Shown: positions 1-11,813 of the stretch, in pieces
How the letters are laid out: each line of letters begins with the position of its first letter
Position numbering within the stretch: the stretch's first letter is position 1
From: Nissolia schottii
Lineage: Eukaryota; Streptophyta; Magnoliopsida; Fabales; Fabaceae
DNA length: 64,000 nt
NCBI GenBank assembly: GCA_003254905.1
Contig: QANU01045404.1
Location: forward strand, 100,619-164,618
Reading direction: 5' to 3'
Notes under the pieces: model-generated
Databases searched by the model: none
Seen by the model: only the letters and a program-made list of their open reading frames with translations
What the model was told of the DNA's origin: nothing
Translations under genes and position numbers: made by a program

Positions 1-148
1 AAAATAATAATGATAGTAATATCAAAATAAAAACAAATAAGTAACTCCTCAAATTAGTAGCGGCAGTAGTAAAAAGGAGGGAACGAGAGGTGAAGGCAAC
101 AACGGTGGCGGAAACGAGGACTGAGGAGCAACCAGAGCGAATATAGTT

Positions 149-453
149 TCTCCTGAATTCCTTAAATGTTAATTATGATTTTACATCCCCTGTATAACCA
201 ACAAAATCAACTTATTAGCACATCTACCCAATAAGTGTTGACACTTGCAACGAAACAATGCTTAGTATACAATCTGGGCTTAAAAAACTCGTTTAGGATC
301 TTTTGGTATAATTTCATAAAACTTCATGTTGAATTACACCACATTGTCTAGCCAATGTCAAAAGAATTTCCTCGGAATCCTTAAACTTTTCATTATGCAT
401 CTAATGCAATTTAACTATAACCAACCAATTCAACTTAGTTGGTTTACCCAATA
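149..453. repeat. imperfect direct duplication, ~215-bp spacing
   Basis: The stretch starting near 149 (TTTCTCCTGAATTCC then a TATAACCAAC block) recurs near 366 (TTTCCTCGGAATCC then TATAACCAAC), each about 85 bp and strongly diverged. It reads as an old local duplication just left of the Mutator-like element. No coding content is seen in positions 1-450. Confidence 0.4.
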
Positions 454-1133
454 TGAGTAACCCTAGTTATACAGCTCAAATGTTGTTAACCACGCCCATA
501 TTCTACCCCAGTAACACTAAGTACACAAACTTTTATATATGCGTGCACAAACTTTTTCTACACACATACACAAACTTTTTCAAAAGTGAAACTAAATCAA
601 ATCGGATCTATAACGTATTAAATAACAAAGAGTAATTGTTGCACTTTCTCTTCATCTCTCCACTCACACTCTAAGTGTGTAGACTCACTCTTTATCATGC
701 ACAAATATTTTCAAGCATATGCACAAATTTTTTAACAACCAGAAACAAAAAAATATGACAAAAATGAAGACAAACATGAAACTTTTGTGTTCATATGCAT
801 AAACTTTTGAACAAGAATGCACAAATTTTTCTATACACATGCTCAAACTTTTGACCAATCAAACATGCAAACTCTTGAACAAGCATGCACAAACTTTTCG
901 ACACACATGCACAAACATTTGAAAAAGCAAAAATAACAAATATGATGAAAATGAAAATAAAAACTCTTTAGATTCTTAAAGAATAAGATGGAAACGAAAA
1001 AAAATGATGGGAGATTGGATAAGAAGAGAGAAAATATAAAGAATAAGAAAAAATTGAGAAGAAACACCGGTTAAAAAAAAGTGAGTTGTACAAAAATTAG
1101 CAAAATTTGGTTATACACGAAACGAATAATTAG
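454..1133. mobile_element. Mutator-like miniature element, copy A (degraded ends)
   Basis: This block is similar along its length to 49728-50342, whose ends are clean. Both carry many degenerate copies of GCACAAACTTTTGAAC spaced about 20-35 bp apart, then a purine-rich stretch ending in a GTTGTACA-type motif. The left end (GAGTAACCCTAGTTATACA) resembles the left end of the other copy. No target-site duplication is visible here, so the boundaries are approximate. No coding capacity. Confidence 0.55.
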
Positions 1134-1166
1134 ACGAAGGCAAGTGTTGATAAATGTGTTGACAAC

Positions 1167-1757
1167 TAGGGGTAGGTGTGCAAAAAAAGCAGCATTTCAG
1201 AAGTATAACCAAACCTGAACGACATTTAGAAACTGCGCCATTGGAGAGCATAGCGACTAGATCTGCAACAAATCTGAAATGACGCTGAGGCGTTGGATCC
1301 GTCAGTGGTGAGGGATTTGTAACAGATCTGAAACAGCAGCAAGGCGTCTGGCGTCGGATCCAACAGCAGTCAGCTAAGTCGGGCAAGAAGTGCTTTGTGA
1401 GAAAACTCAACGAGTCAATGGGAGAGGCTGAGCAGAAGCAGCAACAGATGCTCCTGATCATGGAGGAGCTCCTAACTGTCAGCCAGAATCAAGTGCGGCA
1501 AATGGAGGGTGGTTCGGGTGTTCGTTCAGTGGAGAGAAGAAGGAGAAGCAAAACAAGAGTTGTGGGACGAGAGAAGAAGGTTCCAGAATATAAGGGAAAA
1601 TGTGTCAAAGGTTTGGAATCAGTTTATCTAATCTTAACTAGTTTGGAATTGTTTCGGAGTAAATTAGAACTGATTCGGTTCTACAAACCGAATTAAAAAG
1701 CAGTTTGAATCCAATTTTGGTATGGTTTAGGAAATAACCTAACCATGAACACCCTTA
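1167..1757. mobile_element. non-autonomous hAT element 1 with perfect 8-bp TSD
   Basis: The ends are TAGGGGTAGGTGTGCA on the left and ATGAACACCCTTA on the right, inverted and typical of plant hAT ends (TAGGG...CCCTA). The flanking octamers TTGACAAC at 1159-1166 and 1758-1765 are identical, as expected for hAT insertion. The 591-bp interior has an open frame at 1397-1696 with a run of Glu/Gln codons but no recognisable transposase, so it depends on a helper. Perfect duplications suggest a fairly young insertion. Confidence 0.85.
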
Positions 1758-1765
1758 TTGACAAC

Positions 1766-2445
1766 CAAACAATTCATACAATATAATGAAAAACTCGATA
1801 TTTTATACATAATAAAGCTTTTGTAGGCAACATTCCAAACAAAAACTGTACATTTTATACATAACATTTTTAAGCTACTAGCTAGTTACCAAGCAACAAA
1901 AACCCACGAATAAAAAACTAACTACAATTAAAAAACGGTTTCATTACTATAAAATGAACATACTACTAACATAACATAAAGGCTGATTGGAGCCTAGGGT
2001 TAAGAGGAATTAGGATTGAGGAGGAATTATTATGATTTATTTTTCTAGGTCTACATTAAAAGAGTGTTCATTTCTTAAACTTTAATTAGTTAAAAACTAA
2101 CTAAATCCCAAAAATTATTTTGTCAAATCCCTAAACAGATTAAAGTGGGACTTAACGATTAACAAGAAATGGTCGATCGAGCTTCGCAAACACATCATCA
2201 AAGACCAAACGTCAATAGAATGCCATACATTCATTTCGCAAAACAACAAAAGGGAAAGCACAAGGCTCACACTGGTCTTGAAATTTATAACAATAAACAA
2301 CCAAATCTGGGAAAGAGGACAAGGTTTAGCAACTTCCCCATTGGTAATTTGATGCATAATTGATGTCACATATAAACATGGTCTCTAGCATTCTTTATTT
2401 TGTTGCAATTGACACGAAATATGTATACTAGAAAAGGAGTTGCCT
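1766..2445. other. AT-rich stretch downstream of the B3 gene
   Basis: Between the hAT element and the last recognised B3-gene exon I see only AT-rich sequence. If the B3 gene is spliced beyond its seventh exon, further exons would lie here or left of the window, but no convincing in-frame exon was found. Confidence 0.4.
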
Positions 2446-3299
2446 TTACCCACGTTGTCCAAAAGGAAAGAACTTTTCAGTTACAATAAGCAATGCTCCC
2501 AACGGTTCAATCCGATAAAACCCAACTGAAAGAACAAATGATGCTCTGTCAAATTATGGGGGGAAAAGCACTTTCTCATATACAAAGAACTAGAAATTAG
2601 AAAAGATCAGAAATAAAATAATATTCATGAAAACCAATGAGCCAAAATTCCTGAGCAAGGATTTTTTCTAGAATTATTAGTGTCCATCACCAAAGCAGTA
2701 ATTACCATCTTCGTATCACCAAAGAGTTGAACTAAACAGACCTAATATAATAACATAAATCACATACATATTTCCATTTAAATAGGCACATCATTGATCA
2801 CTTATCAATATATAGTCATCAATTATGCATTTATTGAACAATTATGCAATTTAGACATAAACTGGAGCATTTACCCTCATGATCAAAGAATCGAGTGACT
2901 ACAGTTATAAACTGATAATGTTATGGATAAATGAGAATTCATGTGTGTGAGTTAAAAATTTATGCACACAACTGAAAATTTGAGTGACAACATCATCTTT
3001 TAATATTATAATATCTCGGTTGCTCAATTATATATCTGAATTACTTGCTCATTTCCACACAAAAGTGTTATATAGCATTTTTCTTTTATTGAAATAATGA
3101 AAATATAATTGAAATAAGTTTTTGTGGCTTGAAGGTTGAAGCCAGGACATAGCTTAACTCTAAACAACTATAAACCTTTTAGTCATAAAAATTTTAATAC
3201 CATGTTAAGAATCATTTCTAAAAAAACTTAAATTTAATTTCTCTAAAATGATAAAGTGGAAGTGTACACTATTAAATCATTTAATGAGACTCGTACATA

Positions 3300-3341
<42 letters not shown>

Positions 3342-6300
3342 CATTGAACCAATGATGTATAACCTTTCACTTTCTTACTCTAGAAAAAACTAAATCCTAA
3401 AAGCTTAAAGATGATAAATGAAAACAATTAAATAATTGAATATCTTCACAACAATATAACAGAAGAGATTACCTTCATCACCAACTTGCCAGTTGGATTT
3501 CTCAATATAACCTGTAAGCCCTTCAAGGATATACATCCTCCCTTTACAATTAGTCCAAAAGCGGTAGTTAAGGGTCCAAATTTTTGCATCGGTGTCATAG
3601 ATTTCAAAGGGAATGCCACGTGGATCAGTGATTTTTGGAAGAAAAGTCTGGCCAGTAGAGAGTATTATTTAGTACTCAAAACCTTGTTTGTATTAATGTA
3701 AAAACAATAGCACAAATAATTGAAACCCTTACAAAGATTAACAACCTCAATATAAATTAACGAATCAGGAACTCATGCATATAATGTCATTTGTCCATGC
3801 AAAAATGGTTCATAATTCACTACAAGTATAAATTAGCTACGATCATTCCTATCCTATAGATAGATGTCCAAATCTAAATTACCTGATTCAAAATTGAAAA
3901 CCAATTCAGATTAATTAAAAGCCGACCAAAACAGAAAAGAAAATTTGTTTAGATTGAAAACTAATAAAACTTGGATTAGTGGCCACTAGTATAAAATTTA
4001 AGTTTGTAAAGTCTTAGGAAAATATTTAAGAGTCTGCTACACGTACACCAAAAATTATACATCATACATACACCTTGTACATATATACATAAAATTTGTG
4101 TTTTAACTTATGTAATGTTTATGCACTTAATTAAGTATAGTTGAGAGTATTATTTACAAATTTGTAATGTTTGTGCACTTGTGAGAATAAAGTTTGTGCA
4201 TTATTAATGGTGTATGTATGGATGTATGAAATTGGGTGTACATGTAACATTTTTGAATATTTAATTAGTCTAATTTGGTGAGCTTGAAATTTGTCATTTT
4301 ATATTTTATTTAATAAAAAGCTGAATCAACCAAACCAATCCCATTAAAATTGTCAGTATATAATTAAATTGACGTAAAAATTTAAAATATTAAAAACTAA
4401 ATTGATATGAAAAAAATTTCAACATCAAAAATGTTAATTTTAAATTATTAGGACTAAAATGACATCTACTAAAGACTCTTTTTACCAAAATTGCAAATAC
4501 TATTTATGGCCCTAGGGCAATCCTTAATTATTTAAAGCTCTATTGCAAACTTTAATCATCATGCCCCTATATATCCGAGCTCTTTTATTTCACTTATTTA
4601 AATTCCACATAACTATAGCCCTCGAACCCTACTTGCATGAATGATAACTAAGTTTATTAATTGTTTGTTAACTTTTCCTCTATCAACTAACTACAATTAT
4701 ATCTACTAATCACATTAGTTCAAAAAGATCATAAGCCAAGTATTTAGAAGTATAATTAGAAACAACATAGAAAAGAAAATAAAGACAATTAATGGCTCAG
4801 TGCAATGCATGAAAGCTTCAATTGTATCCTGCATATATGTTACGATGATTATAAAGTATATATAAAATAATCACAAATTCATAATATGGACTCACCTCAG
4901 CATTTTTCTTCGGTACGACAAGACGTCCATTCTTGACTCTAGTGTCGGTGGGAGTCAGAAATTTGCTGAACAAGCGAGTAATAGTAGAATTGGGGCTTAA
5001 ATGGTGTTAAAGATTCAATGCTCCAATAAACTCAGTTTGTTTATTCCAGAATCCAAATAAATACAAAAAATTCTAATAATAAGAGTGAACATTATTTGTA
5101 TTAGTATATTTAAGGGTCAGTTTGGCATAGGTAGAAATGAGTGAGAAATTGTTATAGATTATATTTATGTGTAACCATCAAAATTATATCCTCACTCCAA
5201 TATTAAACTCACCTTTAAAATGAACTTTTTTTCTTGACATAAAGGAAATAAAAAGACAAATTATTTTATGGGGGTAAGCGGAGCTAATAAATCGGTTTTG
5301 TCTGTTTCTCTCTAAATTATTCACCCAAAATATCTACTCCTAAAGTATAAATAATATTACTCAAATATATAAATGTCAAAATAAGTTAACTACAAAAACT
5401 CAAAGATTATATGATGCATTTGTTTTAGCTAATTTAAAAATAAAAACATTTTTTGTTAAAAAATATCATTTTTTATATATTTAGATAAAATTTTAAAATA
5501 TTCTAATTTTTTAAGTGAAATTTAAGAGTAATAACTTTTAAAAAAATCGTTTTCAACTTATTTAATAACTATAAAAAAATTAACATTTTAATATTTTTTT
5601 CTATTCAAAACAAACACGCCCTATAATACCCATCAATATTATATACTAATTTTCTTCATTAGAAACCATCAAAAAGTAAAGCAAATGAAACTTAATTGGT
5701 GGATACAGCCCCAGCACTGCTTTCAGATACTCCTCCTCTTTCATCTTACGCAAATGAAAGAGATGGAAAATTTGAGATGCAGATAAATTCCCGCTAGACC
5801 TTGCACCATTTGCATCAGCAAGTGAACCTATTTCAGTCGATGAATTGATGACATTGCCTCCTAATGCCTGAGTTTGTTCTTTGAATTGTGATCCATGTGT
5901 GACCCTTTGAACATCTTTCCCATGATATTCATTAGCAGAAAGGAGGGCAATTTCTTCCTAAAATAAAAATTGAGAGTTAAATAATGAAACTTCATTCACA
6001 AATTCACTTAGCACAATATTATAAACATCAATTAAGGAACCTTGATATGAATGAGCTAGCTAGAAGTCCCAAAAAGCACAACTAGTTGGAAGTAAACATG
6101 TATATGTCCATGCATGCCAACTTTCCCCTTTTAAAGTGTTAGTTTAAAAGAAGGAAATATGGTAACAAACATTGTTATGATACGGCAAAATAGAAACTGC
6201 TATAGCAATTTAGTGGTGGTGTACATATGAAAAAAGTAGCTAAATACATGGTTCTTTTAATTCAGTTTAGTTAAATTAAGATTTGAGAGATTCCAATTAT

Positions 6301-9300
6301 GGAAGTCAATTTTGGATGTTTTCCTAGGTGAACGAGATGTCAAGTTTAACCTAATTCCTAATTGATGATTGTTATTGATAGTTTCACATTTTATAAAAGA
6401 TATAAGAAAAATATGAGAGATTTGTTACATAAAATAAGAAATTATTAAAGATTAGAATTGAAAGTGAAATTAGTTTATTATTATGTAAATTATTTGACGT
6501 AGATGGGTGTAAAATTCATACATGAGAGAGAAGTAATATTATGGAGGGATTGCAATTGTCCACAAAAGTTACATTTGTGGAGAACTTGAAATGTTGTAAA
6601 CAAAAGTTATATTGTGGAGGGTATGTAATTTTGTCATCAAAACCATTGTTGGAGATTTTACAACTTTGTTTTTAAAAATTGCATTGGTAGATAGTTTTAT
6701 TACATTGTCCTTAAAAGTTGCATTGATGAAGAGTTTGCAACTTTGTCTTTTAAAGTTGCATTGATGTAGAGTTTGTAATATTTTTTTTCTTCAAAAGTTG
6801 CATTGGAGAGTTTAAAACTTTTTCTTCAAAAATTGTATTGGTACATTATGTAACTCGTATGGGTACATACTTATTGTTATCGTCCCCTTATCTAAAGTAT
6901 ATCGTCCCCTTAACTAAAGTATAGTCATATATTAAAAGTTTTATGGGTGATTATGTAACCCGTAAGTATGTGTACATATCGATGTCCTTTTGATATATTG
7001 GGTTAGAGAGAATTTGTTTTGTGAGTTCATTATGTTATTGACCTGTTATTCTAAGCACTCATGTATAGATACGACACATTATAGAGACATTTTGGGTTCA
7101 ATCTCAATTTGTCATTGTGTTGAGATTTTAAAATCTCATATAGCAGTTTGGGTGCATGTTTAGGCTATTTTATTAGAAATTTCACATTGATCACTTATCA
7201 TCGTGTAATTTAATAGTATCATGAGTATATTTTATGCATGATATAGATTTATACTCTTTTAGACATGATTTCTATATTGTTGAGATGCTTGTCATTCCAT
7301 TTTGAGCCATTTTGTTTAGAGTGTTTGTTCGATTTTGACATCCTATGGTAGTAACATATTGTGAATTGATTTGGGTATTATTTCATAGTGATTTGATTTA
7401 TGCTATCTAAGTAAGAGATTTTTAAAAATTCTGTGTGGACTAACAAAAAATCAATCTCACATTTTATTTTGAATTCGAATTAATTAGATGTCAAAATAAT
7501 TAGAGTTTTATTAGTTTAACCCAATATTTGTTATCAATATTGCTATTTGGCTTACTAATGTTAAAACAATTTTTATTAACGAGTATTGTTATGGGTTCGT
7601 GAGTATGACAATATGAGCTTGTTAAACGAGAGGACTTGGCCATCATGTTATTTTAGACTGGGAGATGACCTTGTTCCCAAATCTTAGTTTCGATTTCTCT
7701 CGTCTACGATGTGATGGCATCTACAAAATGCATTATTTTGAACTATTCTAGGTATTCTTAATACCAATTTTATGATTATTGTGGTAATTGTTGTTCTACT
7801 GTCTTGTAGTTAAGTTTTGGATAAAACTTAGATAAAGTTCTTTCTGCCCTAACATTCATTTCTGATTTTTAAATTACTTTTTTGTAAAAATAAAATATTC
7901 ACATGTCAAAAGAATTTTTAAATTTGATCTATAGTTTGTCCTTATGTTTTTCAAAAGAATTTTGGGTTATTGTTCAATGGGTTTTATTAATAAGTACCCT
8001 TTACATAATAAAGAAAAACTTTAATATTTTAACACATTAAATACATTAAAAACTTTAAATAATTTTGTCTTTTGGTTCATTAAATAATTTTGTCTTTGAT
8101 TCCTTAGTAGGTGTCCTTTACAGATTTCTTATTTTTTCACAGGAAAATCCTTATTTGTTTTAGTTAAGACCCAAAATTCCTTCAGTAGCATGTAACATAA
8201 AGATAGAAAAGGCCAAATTTTAAATTCTCACCTGCGAAAAAATATATTTCTCTGCACAATCCATGCAACAAACACCTCCAAAATCCATTAGGAAAATATC
8301 CTTTTTCGACGCAATGCATCCACAATGCAATCCCTATTAAACCAAACCAAATTTAATTTAAAGATTGATGATGATCCCGATATCAAGCGTACAATAGTGT
8401 ATTCTACAAAAGGATATAATACTGAGTTTTGATTTGATTTTGAAATTGTAAATTTGAATCACTTTAGTATTTAAATTTTAAAAATTATTTTTTAAATTTT
8501 AAAAATTAATTTTTTAATTTTTGAAATTATAAATTATAGATCTATTTAGTTCTTCATTTCAATATGATTACTGTGTCATTACGTTTTCATTAATTTGTTA
8601 TATTAAATGAGGTTGTCAGAATAACGAGTTGCAAATAAGTTTGGGGTATCACTTGAAGTTGAAAATCGCTTAACAACACTCCAAATTGCAAGTCTTTGTT
8701 GTTATTTGCTACCGTAGCTTCATTTGCAGCCATTGATGTTCACATAATCTTGTTTGCAATTTCAGGTGATGTCACAACTCATTTACAACTATAGTGGCTG
8801 TTATAGTCTCGTTTAATATAACAAATCAACAAAAACATGAATGATAATGAATTCAATAACTAATTTGACAATAACTCATATATTTCAAAATTTGAAAAGT
8901 CAATTGAAAATTTTTTAAGAACCAAAATATTCAAGATTATAGTTCTAATGAACAAAAAAAGAACATTAACTCGATAAACGCTACCTATATAAAATAATAA
9001 AATGAACATACATACCATTTTGCAGATTGTACAAGAACTCCATCCACTGTTTTCCGCATGAAATGTCTTACAAAATGTACCATTCTCGTAGGCAGAGCTA
9101 CATTCCCAAGAATCAAATTAGTTACATAACAAAATAATGGAAATAAATTTATCATAAATGATTTACGTGAAGAAACTATGCATGAAAATCAAATAAAAAA
9201 ACTAATGTTTTGATTAAACCAAAACCATAACCTTTAGCAACAGACTTCCAGCCATTAAAACAAATTACTACAACATCAATTAAATCGTTGCATGAAAATC

Positions 9301-11813
9301 TTATAGAATGAGAAACTTCACAAGCGATAGATTGAGGACCACAAGGAAACACAACCCACCCCACCCCACCACCCCACACACAAATAATAATGATTTATAC
9401 TAATATATGAAGCAGATACAAAAATTATATTTTATCTCTATTAATTATATTGCATTCTCTTTTTAAGTCTAGGATTAATAATCTATACATTTTTTTACTA
9501 TTCAAGTCCAAAATTAATAATAAATAAATAAGTTTTTACTCAGCACCCACGGTCTCAACTCCACTACTCTCAAGTTTCAACCCACTAATCAAACATCCCT
9601 CTTTCTAAATTGTCTCAACTCTCCGATTTGCTTCCATTCTTCAACATCAAATATACACAAATTCATAATGGAGCTGCCTCTCATGTTGAAGAACCAGAGA
9701 AAAAATTTGATTGAGAGCAGGCAAGGGATCCATGATTAAAACTTGGGATCGCACTGTCTGATAAGACTCATTCAATCCTTTCAAGAACTTGATGGCTCTA
9801 TCAATCTCTCTTTGCTTCTTGATGTCATTGAATGCTCCACAAGAACGGGTCACAGTACATTTGCAACGAGGACGAAAAATGTCTAGTTCATCCCAAAGGA
9901 CTTTTAAGTCAGTAAAAAATTGGGTAATCAATTGATCACCTTGTCTCATAGCTAAAATTTCTTCCTGAAGATCTGCGATCCTCAGCATGTCACCCTGAGA
10001 AAACCTCTCTTTAAGCTCACTCTAGACGTCACAGGCTTTGTTGATCCACAACATGCTTTGCGCGATCAAAGGTTCTACAGCACGTAGCAACCAAGAAAGG
10101 ACCATGTGGTTGCACCTCTCCCATTGGCCGAAAAGAGAGGAGGAAGAAGCTGGCATAACAATGGAGCCATCAACAAATTGTACCTTATTCTTGGAGAGCA
10201 GAGCCATCCTCATCGCCCTGGACCAGCTATGGTAATTCGCGACACTGAGGAGAGAAGACATAAGGATTAATGACGGATTCTCGTTCGGGTGGAGGTAATA
10301 GGGGGATGAAGGATTCTGAGCAGGATCAGATGGAGTTGTGAATGGAGGAACTTCAGCCATTGCAGCAATTTCAGAAAATTGCAGAAAGAAACAAAGGTGA
10401 GAAAGATTGGAGAATTCGCAAGAAACAGGGGGATTCACCTAATGCAAGAACCCGAGAAAATTTGCAGCAAACATCAGTAGCAAGATCGAGTAATGGAGGT
10501 GAAATCGCAAGCCTGTGAATTCCTTACACACAAGGAACAACCATGGCAGCAAGATGAAATTGAAGAAGAAAATGAGGAGAGTAGCAGAAGCGAAGAAATC
10601 GTGATGATACCATGTGAAAATACGAATGAAATGGGAAAAGAATTCTCAATTCTCATCTGTGTCCAATATATATACACAGATGATGAGCTTGATATGCAAA
10701 CTTCATAGCTGAATGCTAACAACATAACTAACTTAACCACTTAACAACTTGTGGCTTCTGTTATATGGCAAAGTTGAAAAGCTTTGCTTATTCTCTATTA
10801 GACACACAAATAAACGTACTTTTTTATTTTATGTGCTTTCTTATAATTGAATATTAAGGTCGTCTGATGGCAGAGTCAGTGATGCAATCCAATGACATTT
10901 TCACCGATCACAATGACATTTGCAAAGACACAAGTACTACAAAAGTAATTCATTAATTGAAGGCACTTATATGAAGGGTCTGTCAAGGTCCAATAATAAT
11001 AATAATAATAATAATTATAAAATTAACAAAATTAAGTGAGATATACCAAAAAAAATATGCAGATTCATCAATATTAATTAAACAATGACCACAAATACCA
11101 AAAAAAAAAAAAACGATGACCACATGATTTTTATACGGAATACTTCATATTAATCGACAAAGAACTAAGTAAATCTAATGAATAAAATCATCAATTATGT
11201 TTGAGAAAAAATAATTAATAAACTACATCATAATCAATGTATCTCTAACATAATTCACATTAGATCAATAAAAAAAATTATCATCACATAGTCCCCACAT
11301 ATAATTTTGTAAGATTGAACCCTAGTTAAAAAAAATATTAAAAAACCAGGTGTTTGCGCTGGGAAAAGACGCACCTAACACACCCTTAAAATTGGCACAT
11401 CATAAACCGATTTCAGAACTCCGAGGTGAGTTTTAAACCCGCCCTGAGCGGGTTGGATACGGCAAGTGTCTCACGGGTAGGGTAATTTATGTTGCCGTCC
11501 CTATCTAAAATTGGTTCTTCCATACCGATTTCGGAGTTCAGAACCCTACAAATGTCAATTATTTATTTTGGCCCCTAATTATGCAATAAACCATAATGGC
11601 ACCCATAAAAAAGTGAATAGCCCAAAAAAAAACATATTAGAAAGCGTAATTAAGAGTGAAAGATAATTAGAGTGGAAATGATAATAATGCACATATATAC
11701 CCGCATCGGTCACAGAGTTTGGCCAAACTGCCAGTGCTAAGTGGCCAACCATTTTTGAAGGTCTCGATCTCTGATTTGCAGTGAAAGCAGTTGCTCATCT
11801 TCAAAGCATCCAT
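2446..11813 (-). CDS. short VAL-like B3-domain transcription factor, 7 exons, 300 aa
   Basis: Exons on the minus strand: 11813-11701, 9097-9016, 8333-8232, 5957-5707, 4995-4896, 3647-3473, 2525-2446. All joins are GT-AG and keep one frame. Residues 9-95 form the Cys/His-rich N-terminal zinc-binding region of VAL/HSI2 repressors (CxxC, GWPL, LCDRCGSAYE, FCKTFH, SGWSSCxxC, LHCGCIAS, MDFGGVCCxxC). Residues about 186-292 are a B3 DNA-binding domain (GRLVVPK, YRFW, MYILEG, GDEVGFYR). VAL proteins usually exceed 700 aa and carry a CW zinc finger and an EAR motif after B3; neither is seen. The frame stops at 2446-2448, but a donor-like GTAAAG overlaps that stop, so extra exons outside the window are possible. 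Expected role: nuclear, binding RY-type elements and repressing seed-maturation genes; this is inference from the family. The exon 4 donor (GTATCC) is weak. Confidence 0.8.
3299..3341. repeat. (TA)n microsatellite
   Basis: A TA dinucleotide run of about 40 bp with one interruption, in intron 6 of the B3 gene. Confidence 0.9.
4035..4249. mobile_element. 215-bp terminal-inverted-repeat miniature element
   Basis: The left end TGCTACACGTACACCAA and the complement of the right end TGTTACATGTACACCCAA match, and the similarity runs on through a CATACATACACC stretch for about 40 bp. It lies inside intron 5 of the B3 gene. No clear target duplication is visible, so the superfamily is left open. No coding content. 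Confidence 0.55.
6550..6855. repeat. degenerate minisatellite, about 8 units of 36-40 bp
   Basis: Units share the pattern AAAAGTTGCATTG followed by a G/T-rich middle and ACTTTGTCTT. About eight units can be counted within intron 3 of the B3 gene; the units near 6715-6800 are the most alike and the outer ones are more diverged. Not coding. Confidence 0.75.
9647..10438 (-). pseudogene. copia gag polyprotein fragment with in-frame stop
   Basis: The first open stretch (10438-10022) carries the copia gag N-terminal pattern: HPNENPSLIL, then ANYHSWSRAMRMALLSKNK, FVDGSI, WERCNHMVLSWLL. It ends in a TAG where a Trp codon is usual (W-S-E-L-K). The reading continues in frame with LKERFSQGD, then the QGDQLITQFFTDLKVLWDEL motif and FLKGLNESY, and stops at 9647. 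The gag protein would form virus-like particles; this copy cannot make a full one. Confidence 0.8.
10613..10746 (-). repeat. 5' LTR of the copia relic
   Basis: 134 bp bounded by TG and CA, with a TATATATATTGG motif that could act as a TATA box, and followed immediately by a TGGTATCAT primer-binding site. The length fits a short-LTR copia family. Called from the boundary and the adjacent site, since no second LTR is present to compare. Confidence 0.6.
10992..11015. repeat. (AAT)n microsatellite
   Basis: About eight AAT trinucleotides in intron 1 of the B3 gene. Confidence 0.85.
11387..11546. repeat. pair of similar ~40-bp motifs around ACCGATTTC
   Basis: AAAATTGGCACATCAT then ACCGATTTCAGAACTCC near 11389 recurs as AAAATTGGTTCTTCCAT then ACCGATTTCGGAGTTC near 11502, about 113 bp apart, with a GC-rich segment between. 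Probably remains of a dispersed repeat in intron 1 of the B3 gene. Confidence 0.4.

Larger units (their letters stand above)
9647..10746 (-). mobile_element. truncated Ty1/copia retrotransposon (5' LTR and gag only)
   Basis: On the minus strand the order is a 134-bp LTR (10746-10613, TGTTAAGTGG...TTTTCACA), then TGGTATCAT directly after the LTR as a primer-binding site matching the start of the initiator-Met tRNA type, then gag. No protease, integrase, reverse transcriptase or second LTR follows, so the element is 3'-truncated. It sits in intron 1 of the B3 gene, in the same orientation as that gene. Confidence 0.7.

Noticed and set aside
530..1000. Regular short repeats that might suggest a CRISPR-like array
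   Set aside because: The repeat units are degenerate, spacers are irregular, and the block is a eukaryotic miniature transposon with a second copy at 49.7 kb.
1397..1696. 99-codon frame with a Gln/Glu-rich start
   Set aside because: It lies entirely inside hAT element 1 and shows no transposase motif.
5112..5627. Possible inverted-end element (GGGTCAGTTTGG ... AACAAACACGCCC)
   Set aside because: Ends match only loosely and flanks show no target duplication; left out as unsupported.
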